DNA of 64,000 bases from NCBI GenBank assembly GCA_017948555.1, contig JAFMYY010000003.1:1-64000 (forward strand). The letters are read 5' to 3'. How positions within the stretch are numbered: position 1 is the stretch's first letter; each line of letters starts with the position of its first letter. Origin of the DNA: Cesiribacteraceae bacterium YIM B00369. Lineage in GTDB: Bacteria > Bacteroidota > Bacteroidia > Cytophagales > Cyclobacteriaceae. Shown piece after piece: positions 25,945 to 35,134 of this stretch. Position numbers and translations under genes: made by a program. The notes beneath the pieces were generated by a model. That model did not search any database. It had not been told where the DNA came from and saw only the letters and a list, made by a program, of their open reading frames with translations.

Positions 25945-26053
25945 ACTTATATCCCGGCTTTTGTATCAATTCAGTGGATAAAGATATTTTCCTGAAAAAT
26001 TGTTTACAGGCTGTATCCGATAACCGGAAATCTTAAGGCAGGATCAAGGACAG

Positions 26054-26088
26054 AAACAAAAAAAACCTCCCCGGATTTCGGGAAGGTT
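26054..26088 (-). terminator. terminator of the 96-residue hypothetical gene
   Basis: Minus-strand hairpin AACCTTCCCG / CGGGGAGGTT (one G-U pair), then TTTTTTTTG. Confidence 0.85.
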
Positions 26089-26131
26089 GATGATTACATA
26101 TAAAGACAGTATCAGCGCGACCGCAAATTTA

Positions 26132-26422
26132 TCAGGCAACTACTTTAAATTGCTTAAGCTCTTCTACAGGACCAATGTTTGTTTTCTTAATGGTAAAGCC
26201 TGCCACTCTCAGGTGAACTTCAACCGGCGCCATATTTCTTGTAAAATCCGATGAAATTACCTTACCATAAAATTCCTTTGCTTCTTTTGATGCCCCTTTA
26301 TCAAACAAATGTCTTGACTGGTTCTTGCTCACCGGAAGGCCCGGAATAATCTGATAATTGGTACATACTACCTCATAGGCAGGCAGAAATGGTTTAATTA
26401 CTTTTTTCAGAATGTTTTTCAT
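26132..26422 (-). CDS. hypothetical protein, 96 residues
   Basis: Not recognised. A basic amphipathic N-terminus (MKNILKKVIKPFLPAYEVV) precedes a compact soluble region ending VEELKQFKVVA. There is no signal peptide, lipobox or metal motif. It has its own terminator and a 500-base upstream gap, so it is an independent transcript. Confidence 0.7.
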   Translation of the reverse strand: MKNILKKVIKPFLPAYEVVCTNYQIIPGLPVSKNQSRHLFDKGASKEAKEFYGKVISSDFTRNMAPVEVHLRVAGFTIKKTNIGPVEELKQFKVVA

Positions 26423-26923
26423 ATCGTATATTTTCTTTACTCAGCTTAAATTTTACTTCTTCCCACAAAGTAACTCTTTATTTAATTACTTTAATCATAC
26501 CACTGGTTTGCTGAGGACAGGCAGGATGTTAGTTTTTTACAATTTATAAAACCTAATAACGAAGGTTTATAACAAAATTGCCCTGTTACCTTAAAATATG
26601 CTGCTCCGGAAAAAAAATTATGCTGCAAGTTTTCCCCTCAAATTAATGGAGTACGCTTGTACTATTTTATGATGGGCCGTGCTGAACTTACCTTCTCTCT
26701 TAGAATTTAAGTTCTGCTCTTTTATTGGAAACTTGTTCGCTGATGCTAAAAAGCCGGCCCTTTATGTTTCCGGTAAAAAACAGTTAAATAAGTTTTGAGC
26801 AGCAACGCCATTTCACCGGCCTGAACATCACCTCCTCAATTCCTGCAGGAGCCTGCTTTCCTGTCTCTTCTAAAATAAATGGTACCTTAATTTATTAAGG
26901 TTTCAATTCAGAGGCAGGGAAAA
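26423..26923. other. intergenic region between the hypothetical gene and the VF530 gene
   Basis: No gene found on either strand. A short palindrome CCTTAAT-TT-ATTAAGG at 26885-26900 lies just after the VF530 stop; it could be a weak terminator. Confidence 0.4.
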
Positions 26924-27145
26924 CTATTTGCTTACTGTTTCAATGTAAAGGTCCTCCACTTTTTTCCTTGCCCATGGGGTTGTGCGAAGGAATTTCAGGC
27001 TTGACTTGATACTTGGGTTTTCATTAAAACACCTGATATTGATAATCAGCCCTAAATTTTTCCATCCAAAATGATCGACCAAATGACGGAGAATCATTTC
27101 CAGCGTTTTGCCATGTAAGGGGTTATTTGCTTGTGTTTCCTGCAT
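26924..27145 (-). CDS. VF530-family (DUF2132) small DNA-binding protein
   Basis: 73 residues. The full family pattern is present: [46 protein letters not shown], and [15 protein letters not shown]. The family folds as a small helical domain related to DNA-binding proteins, with unknown role. Alone on its strand. Confidence 0.92.
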   Translation of the reverse strand: MQETQANNPLHGKTLEMILRHLVDHFGWKNLGLIINIRCFNENPSIKSSLKFLRTTPWARKKVEDLYIETVSK

Positions 27146-27202
27146 AATGCCTCAAATTTATCATTATCCGCTGTGTTTTTCCCTATTCTGTCCTTTTTTT
27201 AC

Positions 27203-27248
27203 CAGGTAAAAAAAAGGGACTACCTCTTTGAATGAGATAATCCCTTTT
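27203..27248 (-). terminator. terminator of argH
   Basis: Minus-strand stem GGGATTATCTC / GAGGTAGTCCC (two G-U pairs) followed by eight T. The wobble pairs mark it as directional. Confidence 0.88.
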
Positions 27249-27372
27249 CATTAAAAAATTAAAATTTTACTTTTTCATTAAATTACCTGTCAAGACGGAG
27301 CCGTTATTTGCACAGCCTTCACTACACAAAAACCTCCTTTTAACAAAGCATATTTCAATGAAAAGCAATAAT

Positions 27373-28704
27373 TTACTTCAAAAGATTTTCAAAAGCACTC
27401 TCCCACTTTTCAAAGTTAAACTGCTTATTAACTTCATCGTATTTCTTCCGGATAAGGTCATTACCCAGATTACCAATACTTCCTTCATGGGTGTGCTTCA
27501 CTTCCAGCTCAGGATTATAAGTACCGTTATTAATGGCCTCCCCTACATTTTTGTAAGCCTGGCGGAAAGGTACACCGGCCAGAACCTGCTTATTTACTTC
27601 TTCCACGCTGTAGAGGTACTTATATTTAGGGTCTTCGATCGCCTTTTCATTCACCTGCACCTTCCGGAGCATATAGCTGCACAGGCTCAGGCTTTCCTTC
27701 AGTAAACCTATAGCAGGGAAAAGAATTTCCTTCAACAACTGAAAGTCGCGGTGGTAGCCGCTTGGCAGGTTAGAGGTGAGCATCAGCAGTTCATTTGGCA
27801 GCGCCATCAGCCTGTTCGATTTCGCCCGCATCAGCTCAAATACATCAGGATTCTTTTTGTGTGGCATAATGCTTGAACCCGTAGTAAGCTCATCAGGGAA
27901 GGTAAGGAAAGCGAAGTTCTGGCTGTTATAAAGGCATACATCCATGGCAAAGCGCCCCAGTGTCTGGCCGAATGCTGCCAGGGCAAAACCAAAAGCCTGC
28001 TCTGTTTTCCCGCGCGACATCTGGGCATTTACCACGTTTACATGCAGGTGGTCGAAACCCAGCAGCTGAGTGGTAAGGGTACGGTTAATTGGCAGTGAGG
28101 AACCATAACCTGCCCCTGAACCCAGCGGGTTCTGATTAGTTACCTGATAAGCCGCCTGAAGGAGACGAAGGTCATCCACCAGATTCTCGGCATAAGCGCC
28201 AAACCACAAACCAAAAGAAGAAGGCATAGCAGCCTGCAGGTGGGTATAGCCCGGAATTAATACCTGCTTATATTTTTCGCTGCAGTCCAGCATGGTATCA
28301 AACAGCTCTCCGGCCAGCTGAGCTATTTCCTTTATCTCTGCTCTCAGATACAGTTTAATATCCACCAGAACCTGGTCATTGCGCGAGCGGGCGGAATGGA
28401 TCTTTTTACCTGTGTCTCCGAGCTTTTGGGTAAGCAGCAGCTCAACCTGGGAATGGATATCTTCCACACCTTCTTCAATTTCCAGTGTGCCATCAGCCGC
28501 CTGTTTGTGAAGCTTCACCAGTTCTGCTTTCAGCTTTTCGAGCTCGTCTGCCTCCAGTAATCCCACCTCCTGCAACATAACAGCATGCGCAATAGAGCCC
28601 AGCACATCGTAAGGAGCCAGCAGCACATCGAACAATTTATCGTTGCCTACAGTGTATTTTTCTATTTTAGATTCAATGGTAAAGCCTTTATCCCAGAGTT
28701 TCAT
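27373..28704 (-). CDS. argH: argininosuccinate lyase
   Basis: Last step of arginine synthesis: splits argininosuccinate into arginine and fumarate. 443 residues. Fumarase/lyase superfamily signature GSSIMPHKKNPDVFELMR with the catalytic Ser loop, also HSARSRNDQVLVDIKLYLR and GYTHLQAAMPSSFG. It follows the M20 deacylase by 186 bases that contain a tandem repeat, and ends at a strong terminator, closing the arginine cluster. Confidence 0.97.
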   Translation of the reverse strand: MKLWDKGFTIESKIEKYTVGNDKLFDVLLAPYDVLGSIAHAVMLQEVGLLEADELEKLKAELVKLHKQAADGTLEIEEGVEDIHSQVELLLTQKLGDTGKKIHSARSRNDQVLVDIKLYLRAEIKEIAQLAGELFDTMLDCSEKYKQVLIPGYTHLQAAMPSSFGLWFGAYAENLVDDLRLLQAAYQVTNQNPLGSGAGYGSSLPINRTLTTQLLGFDHLHVNVVNAQMSRGKTEQAFGFALAAFGQTLGRFAMDVCLYNSQNFAFLTFPDELTTGSSIMPHKKNPDVFELMRAKSNRLMALPNELLMLTSNLPSGYHRDFQLLKEILFPAIGLLKESLSLCSYMLRKVQVNEKAIEDPKYKYLYSVEEVNKQVLAGVPFRQAYKNVGEAINNGTYNPELEVKHTHEGSIGNLGNDLIRKKYDEVNKQFNFEKWESAFENLLK

Positions 28705-28860
28705 GTGTAATGTGGAAATTTGAAAAATATAAAAATGTGCAAATTCTTCTGCAATATCGCACTTCCCCGCAGGTATAGAAAATATTGAAGATGAAAATTA
28801 AGGCATTTACACTTCATTTAAAAACCCCCGGAAGGTTAATTTATTGGGCCAAAAACCAGC

Positions 28861-28891
28861 CACAAGTCACCAGGCACAAGTCACCAGGCAC
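28861..28891. repeat. tandem 14-bp repeat (CACAAGTCACCAGG, 2.2 copies)
   Basis: Two perfect copies plus CAC, ending against the stop codon of the M20 deacylase gene, in the gap before argH. Confidence 0.9.
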
Positions 28892-29964
28892 TAAATACTT
28901 AAATCCTCCAGTAGTCTGATGTAGGTTTCAATCCCGTCCCTGATTTCACTGAGTTTTATGTATTCGTCAGCAGTATGGGAGCGGGCAGAATCGCCGGGGC
29001 CAATTTTTATAGACGGGAAAGGCATAAGTGCCTGGTCGGACAGGGTGGGTGATCCATAGAGCTTTTTGCCCATTTCCTTTGCCCGCAAAACCAGCGGATG
29101 CTCCTGCGGAATACCTGAGGAATTGAGCCTGAGAGAGCGTGGATTCACTTCCGATACTACATGCTGGCGGATAATATCCACAATCTCCTGATTACTGTAG
29201 CATTCATTAGTTCGCACATCCACCACAAAAGTGCATTCATCGGGTACTACATTGTGCTGGTAACCTGCCTGTATCTGGGTAACGGACATTTTTACGGGGC
29301 CCAGCTGGTCAGACACATCGGCAAAGCGATAGTCGCGGAACCAGCGGATATCGTCCATTGCTTTGTAGAGGGCATTTTCGCCTTCTTCCCGGGCGGCGTG
29401 GCCGGCTTTTCCTTTCGCCTTACAATCAATTACAATCAGGCCTCTTTCGGCAATGGCCATATCCAGCGAAGTAGGTTCCCCTACTACAGCTACTGCTATC
29501 TTACCCAGTTCAGGAAGAATGGAAGCTACGCCATTGCTGCCGGATACTTCTTCCTCAGCAGTAATGGCTATTATCAGGCGGTAAGGCAAACTTTCCTTCC
29601 TGCTTAAATGGAGGAAAGCAGCCAGGAGTGATACTGCAGAGGCTCCGGCATCATTACTCCCCAGCCCGTACAATATATCCCCATCCACTTCCGGGGCGAA
29701 GGGATCGCGCTGCCAGGCCTTTACCGGCTTAACAGTATCGTGATGGGAGTTCAATAATATAGTTGGCGCACCTGGCTGGCTGTTTTCTGCCACACACCAA
29801 ACATTATTTCCATTGCGTTGAGCCTTATACCCTTTCTCCTTCAGAAAATTTTCGATGAGGTCAGCGGTATCTCCTTCTTCCCTTGAAAAAGATTGGGTAC
29901 TGATCATTTTCTTCAGCAGCGCTACAGCACCGGCATGGAGGGCATCTATATTTTCTACAGGCAT
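28891..29964 (-). CDS. M20-family N-acyl-citrulline/ornithine deacylase of the arginine pathway
   Basis: 357 residues, zinc-dependent M20 amidohydrolase. Metal motifs: ILLNSHHDTVKPV (first His), GLGSNDAGASAVSL (bridging Asp), ITAEEEVSGSNG (general base and ligand Glu), VGEPTSLDMAIAERG. The dimerisation domain follows (about 165-275). In Bacteroidota pathways that use acylated citrulline, this enzyme removes the acetyl or succinyl group from N-acylcitrulline after the ArgF' step. It sits between argB (10-base overlap) and argH. The family also contains ArgE and DapE; the location supports the arginine role but not the exact acyl group. Confidence 0.88.
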   Translation of the reverse strand: MPVENIDALHAGAVALLKKMISTQSFSREEGDTADLIENFLKEKGYKAQRNGNNVWCVAENSQPGAPTILLNSHHDTVKPVKAWQRDPFAPEVDGDILYGLGSNDAGASAVSLLAAFLHLSRKESLPYRLIIAITAEEEVSGSNGVASILPELGKIAVAVVGEPTSLDMAIAERGLIVIDCKAKGKAGHAAREEGENALYKAMDDIRWFRDYRFADVSDQLGPVKMSVTQIQAGYQHNVVPDECTFVVDVRTNECYSNQEIVDIIRQHVVSEVNPRSLRLNSSGIPQEHPLVLRAKEMGKKLYGSPTLSDQALMPFPSIKIGPGDSARSHTADEYIKLSEIRDGIETYIRLLEDLSI

Positions 29965-30734
29965 AATAAGGTTCCGCTATTGGTTACATCCAGCTCAGCT
30001 GCATGGCAAATCCGTACACTTCCAACGTTCTTTTCGAGCGCCCGGAAGGCATTTTCAAGTTTAGGGATCATACCGGCGGCAATCACTCCCTGCTCCTTTA
30101 GCTCTACGTAACGTTGGGTATTAATTTCCGGGATTACAGAGGAGGGATCATCTACATCCATCATTACCCCGTTTTTTTCAAAGCAATATACCAGCTGGGT
30201 ATTATACTGCTTCCCCAGTGCCATAGCAATGCCTGCGGCAATAGTATCGGCATTGGTATTGAGCATATTTCCCTGCCCGTCGTGCGTAAGCGGAGCCAGC
30301 ACCGGCACTATTCCCTGTGAGAATAAGCCGGCAAGTAACTTTATATTTACATCCTCCACCTGGAAATCGCCCACAAAGCCATAATCCACCTCCCCTTTTT
30401 TGCGTTTTTGGGCAGGAATAAGGTTTCCGTCGGCCCCTGTAAGTCCAATGGCATTACAGTTACAGGTTTGCAGGCTGGCAACGATCTTTTTATTGATCAG
30501 GCCACCATATACCATGGTTACCAGCTTCAGGGTTTCCGCATCGGTTACCCTGCGGCCATTCACCATATTTGCTTTTATTCCTAACTGTTCTCCAAGCTGT
30601 GTTGCCACTGCCCCTCCTCCATGAATAAGAACTTTGTTCCCTTCCAGCTGCACAAATTTCTGAAGTACCTCCTGCAGAAAATCCGGCTTATCAATGACGT
30701 TACCGCCTATTTTTACAATTTTTACTGATTCCAT
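29955..30734 (-). CDS. argB: N-acetylglutamate (N-acylglutamate) kinase
   Basis: Phosphorylates the gamma-carboxyl of N-acylglutamate. 259 residues, amino acid kinase fold: KIGGNVIDKPDF (phosphate-binding Lys), HGGGAVATQLGEQLG, NGRRVTDAETLKLV, and GLTGADGNLI; NADTIAAGIAMALG near the ATP site. The protein is short and lacks the N-terminal extension of arginine-inhibited hexameric ArgB, so feedback inhibition is uncertain. It starts the second arginine transcript (argB - M20 - argH), after the terminator at 31.08 kb and a 397-base gap. Confidence 0.95.
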   Translation of the reverse strand: MESVKIVKIGGNVIDKPDFLQEVLQKFVQLEGNKVLIHGGGAVATQLGEQLGIKANMVNGRRVTDAETLKLVTMVYGGLINKKIVASLQTCNCNAIGLTGADGNLIPAQKRKKGEVDYGFVGDFQVEDVNIKLLAGLFSQGIVPVLAPLTHDGQGNMLNTNADTIAAGIAMALGKQYNTQLVYCFEKNGVMMDVDDPSSVIPEINTQRYVELKEQGVIAAGMIPKLENAFRALEKNVGSVRICHAAELDVTNSGTLLCL

Positions 30735-31079
30735 TTGTTGTATTTGACATCCACACCTGACAGGCTTATAAAATCTTAACAGGTGAAAATATTCTCTGAA
30801 AAATTAAGCTATATAAGGAATATAAATTCCTTTCTTACTCAAAAATACCGGTTTCCGGAAGCCATTCAAAGAAAATGTTGTCAATTTAAAGTAAGCAACG
30901 AATCACATTTATTTTAAGCTTCTCCAATGGCAGCTTATTATTCGTTTTCCACAAAACAGCCTTTCATAGTAACTAATAACAAGTTTCCTCCTGAATGACA
31001 AGGCGGGCTTAATTGATGAAATTAATCAGTCCCACTACTTTATATAAACTTCTTATATTATTCATGGCTTTGCCCACAC
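30735..31079. other. gap between argF' and argB, probable promoter region of argB
   Basis: AT-rich, no gene found. An arginine-responsive operator is plausible but I could not identify one. Confidence 0.4.
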
Positions 31080-31105
31080 AAAAAAACCTGCACACAGGCA
31101 GGTTC
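31080..31105 (-). terminator. terminator after argF'
   Basis: AACCTGC / GCAGGTT stem followed by seven T on the minus strand; it splits the arginine cluster into two transcripts. Confidence 0.88.
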
Positions 31106-31131
31106 TTTATTATCTGATTTCTTTTTTACAA

Positions 31132-32073
31132 TTATAAGGACTCCAGCATTTTTTTCAGAACCAGCTGGGCTGTGTACAGCCTGTTCTCAGCCTGAGGGAT
31201 TACAATACTGTTGTCTATAACCGCATCGGTGGCAATTATATTTCTCCTTATAGGCAGACAGTGCATGAAGCGGGCACTGTTTGTCAGCTTCATTTTCTCT
31301 TCGGTAATAGTCCAGGAAGGATCTTTGCTCAGGATCTGGCCATACTGCTCATAGCTTGACCAGTTTTTGGCGTAGATAAAATCTGCTCCTTCAAAGGCTT
31401 TATCCTGCTCATATTCCACCCTTGTCTGCTTAATAATTTCAGGAGCAAGCTCATAACCTTTCGGGTGTGTAACCACTAAATCTACATCTCCGGCCTGCAT
31501 CCATTCCACAAAAGCATTGGGTACTGCCTGAGGCAGCGCTTTCGGATGTGGCGCCCAGCTCAGCACCACCTTCGGACGTTCCTTTGTCTGGTATTCATTT
31601 ACCGTCAGCAAATCGGCAAAGCCCTGTAGCGGGTGGCTTGTGGCACTTTCGAGGCTTACTACCGGAACTTTGCTGTAACGGATAAACTTGCTCAGCACCT
31701 CTTCCTGGTAATCCTTATCACGATCGGTAAGGCTTGGGAAGCTTCTCACCCCCACAATATCACAGTACTGAGAAATTACTTCCACGGCTTCCTTTACATG
31801 CTCCTGCGATGTGCCATCCATTACCGTACCATCGTTCATTTCCAGCTTCCAGCCATCGGTGCCTACGTTCAGCACCATCACATCCATACCTAAATTATAA
31901 GCAGCCCGCTGGGTGCTCATGCGGGTACGGAGGCTCGGGTTAAAAAATACCAGCGCCAGCACCTTATTTTGCCCAAGGGCTTTATAAGCAAAGGGATTTT
32001 TCTTAAGCTGTTTTACTTCTTCAACCCACAGCCGCGGGTCCGGCACATCTTTTACTGAGGTAAATTTTCGCAT
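31132..32073 (-). CDS. argF': N-acylornithine carbamoyltransferase (ArgF', acetyl or succinyl)
   Basis: 313 residues. Carbamoyl-phosphate motif FFNPSLRTR (residues 43-51), ESATSHPLQGFADLLT, the proline-rich loop WAPHPKALPQAVPN that marks acylornithine transcarbamylases, FIYAKNWSS, and MHCLPIRRN. It carbamoylates N-acylornithine, not free ornithine, since classical OTCase loops are absent. The position I recall as the acetyl/succinyl switch (Glu92 in Xanthomonas acetyl enzyme, Pro90 in Bacteroides fragilis succinyl enzyme) appears to be Gln90 here (DGTSQEH), which leaves the substrate open. It sits 13 bases after argD and ends the first arginine transcript. Confidence 0.93.
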   Translation of the reverse strand: MRKFTSVKDVPDPRLWVEEVKQLKKNPFAYKALGQNKVLALVFFNPSLRTRMSTQRAAYNLGMDVMVLNVGTDGWKLEMNDGTVMDGTSQEHVKEAVEVISQYCDIVGVRSFPSLTDRDKDYQEEVLSKFIRYSKVPVVSLESATSHPLQGFADLLTVNEYQTKERPKVVLSWAPHPKALPQAVPNAFVEWMQAGDVDLVVTHPKGYELAPEIIKQTRVEYEQDKAFEGADFIYAKNWSSYEQYGQILSKDPSWTITEEKMKLTNSARFMHCLPIRRNIIATDAVIDNSIVIPQAENRLYTAQLVLKKMLESL

Positions 32074-32086
32074 CAGGATAAAAAAT

Positions 32087-33235
32087 TTATGCTTCTTTTA
32101 ATGCAGAAGCGTTTACAACATTTTTAAGGCTGCTAATAAAACGATCTATAGCGGCAGTATCAATAGTAAGTGGCGGCAGCAAACGGATTTGAGTAGGTAT
32201 GGAAGAACTTCCAACTAATACATACTCATCTTCGGCCAGGGCCTGCTGAATTTCTTTTGCGCTTCCGGCAAAGTTAATCCCTGTCATTAAGCCCGCCCCT
32301 GTTACTTCTGTAATACCCGGAACTTCTGCCAGACGGCTCTTCAGGTAATCACCCATTTTCATGGCATTCAGCACCAGCTTCTCCTCTTCCAGCACTTCCA
32401 GCACTGCAAGTCCCGCTGCGCAGGCTAATGGGTTACCGCCAAAAGTAGTTCCCAGCATTCCTGAAGAAGCTTTAAATTCAGGACTGATCAGCACGCCACC
32501 TATAGGATATCCATTTCCCATTCCTTTGGCTGTAGTAATCAGGTCCGGTTTTACCCCGGAGAACTGGTGGGCAAAAAATTTGCCTGTTCTTCCATAGCCT
32601 GATTGTATTTCATCGCATATGAAAATGGCCTCATAGCGCCTGCAAAGGCGGGCAACATCTTTCATGAACTTTACTCCAGGTACATAAATACCACCAATAC
32701 CTCTCACTCCTTCAATCACTACTGCACAAACCTCCCCTTCTGAAAGCACTTCTTCCAATGCATCTGCATTTTCGGGCTCGATAATTACCACCTCACCAGT
32801 TTTATTGATGGGGGCCTGAATTTTAGGGTTATCTGTAATGCTTACAGCTGCAGAGGTACGGCCATGGAATCCTCCTTTAAAAGCCACTACCTTTTGCTTT
32901 CCCGTATGGAATGATGCCAGCTTTAATGCATTTTCATTTGCCTCAGCGCCGGAATTACATAAAAAGAGTTCATAATCTGTGTAACCGGAAACCTCACCCA
33001 GCTTTTCAGCCAGCCTCCCGCGAATAGAAAACTCCACCGCATTAGAGTAATAGATAATCTTATCCAGTTGCTCCTTTAAAGCTGCATTAAAGCGCGGATG
33101 GCGATGCCCGATAGAAATTACAGCATGTCCGCCATAAAAGTCCAGATACTCCCGGCCATCCGTATCATATACATGATAGCCATTACCACTACTTAACTCC
33201 AGCGGCAGCATTTTGTAGACATCGAAAAGTTTCAT
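32087..33235 (-). CDS. argD: N-acylornithine aminotransferase
   Basis: PLP-dependent class III aminotransferase, 382 residues. Key sites: LFLCNSGAEANENALKLA (phosphate-binding), GGFHGRTSAAVS, FICDEIQSGYGRTG (Asp on the pyridine N), TTAKGMGNGYPIGG (Lys Schiff base) and GMLGTTFGGNPLACAA. It transaminates N-acylglutamate semialdehyde to N-acylornithine using glutamate. Followed by argF' at 13 bases; preceded by the repeat-rich 126-base gap after proC. Confidence 0.96.
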   Translation of the reverse strand: MKLFDVYKMLPLELSSGNGYHVYDTDGREYLDFYGGHAVISIGHRHPRFNAALKEQLDKIIYYSNAVEFSIRGRLAEKLGEVSGYTDYELFLCNSGAEANENALKLASFHTGKQKVVAFKGGFHGRTSAAVSITDNPKIQAPINKTGEVVIIEPENADALEEVLSEGEVCAVVIEGVRGIGGIYVPGVKFMKDVARLCRRYEAIFICDEIQSGYGRTGKFFAHQFSGVKPDLITTAKGMGNGYPIGGVLISPEFKASSGMLGTTFGGNPLACAAGLAVLEVLEEEKLVLNAMKMGDYLKSRLAEVPGITEVTGAGLMTGINFAGSAKEIQQALAEDEYVLVGSSSIPTQIRLLPPLTIDTAAIDRFISSLKNVVNASALKEA

Positions 33236-33243
33236 TTTTTTTT

Positions 33244-33350
33244 AGACGTGAGATGTGAGACATGAGATGTGAGACATAAGACTTGAGACATTAAACATGA
33301 GACGTGAGATTCTCTTTTATCTCATGTCTAACGTCTCAAATCTCACGTCT
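33244..33350. repeat. GAGACRT-type short repeats with inverted arms inside the arginine operon
   Basis: Repeated AGACGTGAGAT, TGTGAGACAT and GAGAC units on the left (33244-33310) and their reverse complements on the right (33319-33350, with ATCTCACGTCT at 33340-33350 pairing AGACGTGAGAT at 33244-33254). It could form a long imperfect hairpin in the transcript between proC and argD. Confidence 0.8.
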
Positions 33351-33361
33351 ATTCTCAAAAT

Positions 33362-34168
33362 CTACTTCTTCATATTTTGTATTCTTTCGTACGACGTTAC
33401 CAGGCCTTTGATGAAGGCGGGGCTGAAGCCCTGGTGCTCCATTTCGTTGAGGCCGGCAATGGTGCAGCCACGCGGAGTGGTTACACGGTCTATTTCCTGC
33501 TCAGGATGCGAGTTATGCGCCTCCAGTAAGCCGGATGCTCCCTTGCTTACCTGAACGGCAATTTTAAGCGCATCTTCGGCATCGAAGCCCAGCTGAATTC
33601 CGCCCTGGGTGGCTGCACGGATAAAGCGCATGAAAAATGCGATACCGCTGGCACATAATACCGTTGCGGCAGCCATTAATTCTTCCTCTATTACCAGTGT
33701 GCTGCCAAGGCAATCGAAAATCTCCTGCACACTTTCTTTAACTTCAATGGATTTTTCGTTAAAGGCAAGGCAGGTCATGGACTGATGGATGGCAATTGCA
33801 GTATTAGGCATGCTCCGTACTACAGGAAAGCTGTCGCCTACAATGCTGGTCATGCGCTGTATGCTTACGCCGGTAATAACGCTTATAAGAATATGGCGCT
33901 CCGGATCCAGATACGGCTTAATCTCATTTAAAAGATCTTCCAGCTGATTGGGCTGCACGCAAAGGAGTACCCATTTGCACAGCTTTACCACCTCTTTATT
34001 ATCGCTGGTAACTGTAAGTCCTTTTTCTTTTAAGCCCTGCAGGGTTTTGGTGTTCCGGCGGGTAATAAAAAGGTTATGCGCTTCGTAACGGCCGTTGCTC
34101 AGCAAGCCTTCTGCAATGGCCACACCAAGGTTTCCACCGCCAAGTATTGCAACATTATCCTGGTTCAT
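33362..34168 (-). CDS. proC: pyrroline-5-carboxylate reductase
   Basis: 268 residues, NAD(P)H-dependent reduction of pyrroline-5-carboxylate to proline. Rossmann motif AILGGGNLGVAIAEGLL, VLLCVQPNQLEDLL, SVITGVSIQRM, VVRSMPNTAIAIHQSM and the signature VSKGASGLLEAHNSHPEQEIDRVTTPRG split across the C-terminal helices. Its place among arginine genes is usual in Bacteroidota. It lies 3 bases after argC and is translationally close to it. Confidence 0.95.
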   Translation of the reverse strand: MNQDNVAILGGGNLGVAIAEGLLSNGRYEAHNLFITRRNTKTLQGLKEKGLTVTSDNKEVVKLCKWVLLCVQPNQLEDLLNEIKPYLDPERHILISVITGVSIQRMTSIVGDSFPVVRSMPNTAIAIHQSMTCLAFNEKSIEVKESVQEIFDCLGSTLVIEEELMAAATVLCASGIAFFMRFIRAATQGGIQLGFDAEDALKIAVQVSKGASGLLEAHNSHPEQEIDRVTTPRGCTIAGLNEMEHQGFSPAFIKGLVTSYERIQNMKK

Positions 34169-34171
34169 ATT

Positions 34172-35134
34172 CTAAAATCTGGAAGGTTTTAACTTTAAGC
34201 CTGCTGTTTCTTCAAGGCCGAACACAAGGTTCATATTCTGCACTGCCTGGCCGGAGGCTCCTTTTAAAAGGTTATCGATTGCACTGCCAATCAGCAACTT
34301 ATTCCCATGCTTCTGCAACTGGATAAAGCACTTATTGGTGTTCACCACTTCTTTCAGGCTGATATTGGCATCGGCCACAACCACGAAAGGAGCATCAGAA
34401 TAATAGCTTCGGTACAGCTCATTTGCCTTTTCCAGGCTCAGATCAGAAGCCACATACATGCTGGCAAAAATACCGCGGGCAAAATCGCCGCGCACCGGCA
34501 CAAAGTTAATATCCTGCTCGAAGCTGCTGTCCAGCTGTTTAAAAGTCTGGCCTATCTCGCCCAGGTGCTGGTGCTTAAACTCTTTATAAGTGGAAATATT
34601 ATTATTACGCCAGCTGAAGTGAGTGGTGGCAGATAAGCTTGCTCCTGCTCCTGTGGAACCGGTAATGGCATGGATATGCACCTCATCTTTAAGCTGCTTC
34701 TCTTTCGCCAGTGGCAGCAGCCCCAGTTGGATGGAAGTGGCAAAACAGCCGGGGTTGGCCACAAAATGGGCTTCTTTTATTGCTTCTTTCTGCAGTTCCG
34801 GCAAACCATACACATATTTATGATCTCCCTTCAGGCGGAAATCATTGCTCAGGTCAATTACCTTAATCCGCTCCGGAAGGTTCTGCTCCTCCACAAATTT
34901 TCTGGCGGTGCCATGTGGAAGGCAGAGGAAGATGACGTCAACATCCTCCTCCACTTTATTGGTAAATACAAGATCTGTTTCTCCTAAAAGATCAAGGTGT
35001 ACTGCACCCACTGCTTTGCCTGCCTGGCTGTTGCTGAACACAAACTGCAGGTCAACCTGCGGGTGATGCAGCAGCAACCAGATCAGCTCTCCGCCTGTAT
35101 AGCCTGTGCCACCTATGATTCCGGCTTTGATCAT
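34172..35134 (-). CDS. argC: N-acyl-gamma-glutamyl-phosphate reductase
   Basis: Reduces the acyl phosphate to N-acylglutamate semialdehyde. 320 residues. GIIGGTGYTGGELIWLLL (NADP site), CLPHGTARKFV, and the active-site cysteine in VANPGCFATSIQLG, with VPVRGDFARGIFA near the C-terminus. Overlaps argG by 4 bases (ATGA) and is followed by proC at 3 bases. Confidence 0.96.
   Translation of the reverse strand: MIKAGIIGGTGYTGGELIWLLLHHPQVDLQFVFSNSQAGKAVGAVHLDLLGETDLVFTNKVEEDVDVIFLCLPHGTARKFVEEQNLPERIKVIDLSNDFRLKGDHKYVYGLPELQKEAIKEAHFVANPGCFATSIQLGLLPLAKEKQLKDEVHIHAITGSTGAGASLSATTHFSWRNNNISTYKEFKHQHLGEIGQTFKQLDSSFEQDINFVPVRGDFARGIFASMYVASDLSLEKANELYRSYYSDAPFVVVADANISLKEVVNTNKCFIQLQKHGNKLLIGSAIDNLLKGASGQAVQNMNLVFGLEETAGLKLKPSRF

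Noticed and set aside
33244-33350. CRISPR array
   Set aside because: Repeats are short, overlapping and inverted, without spacers of regular length and without cas genes.
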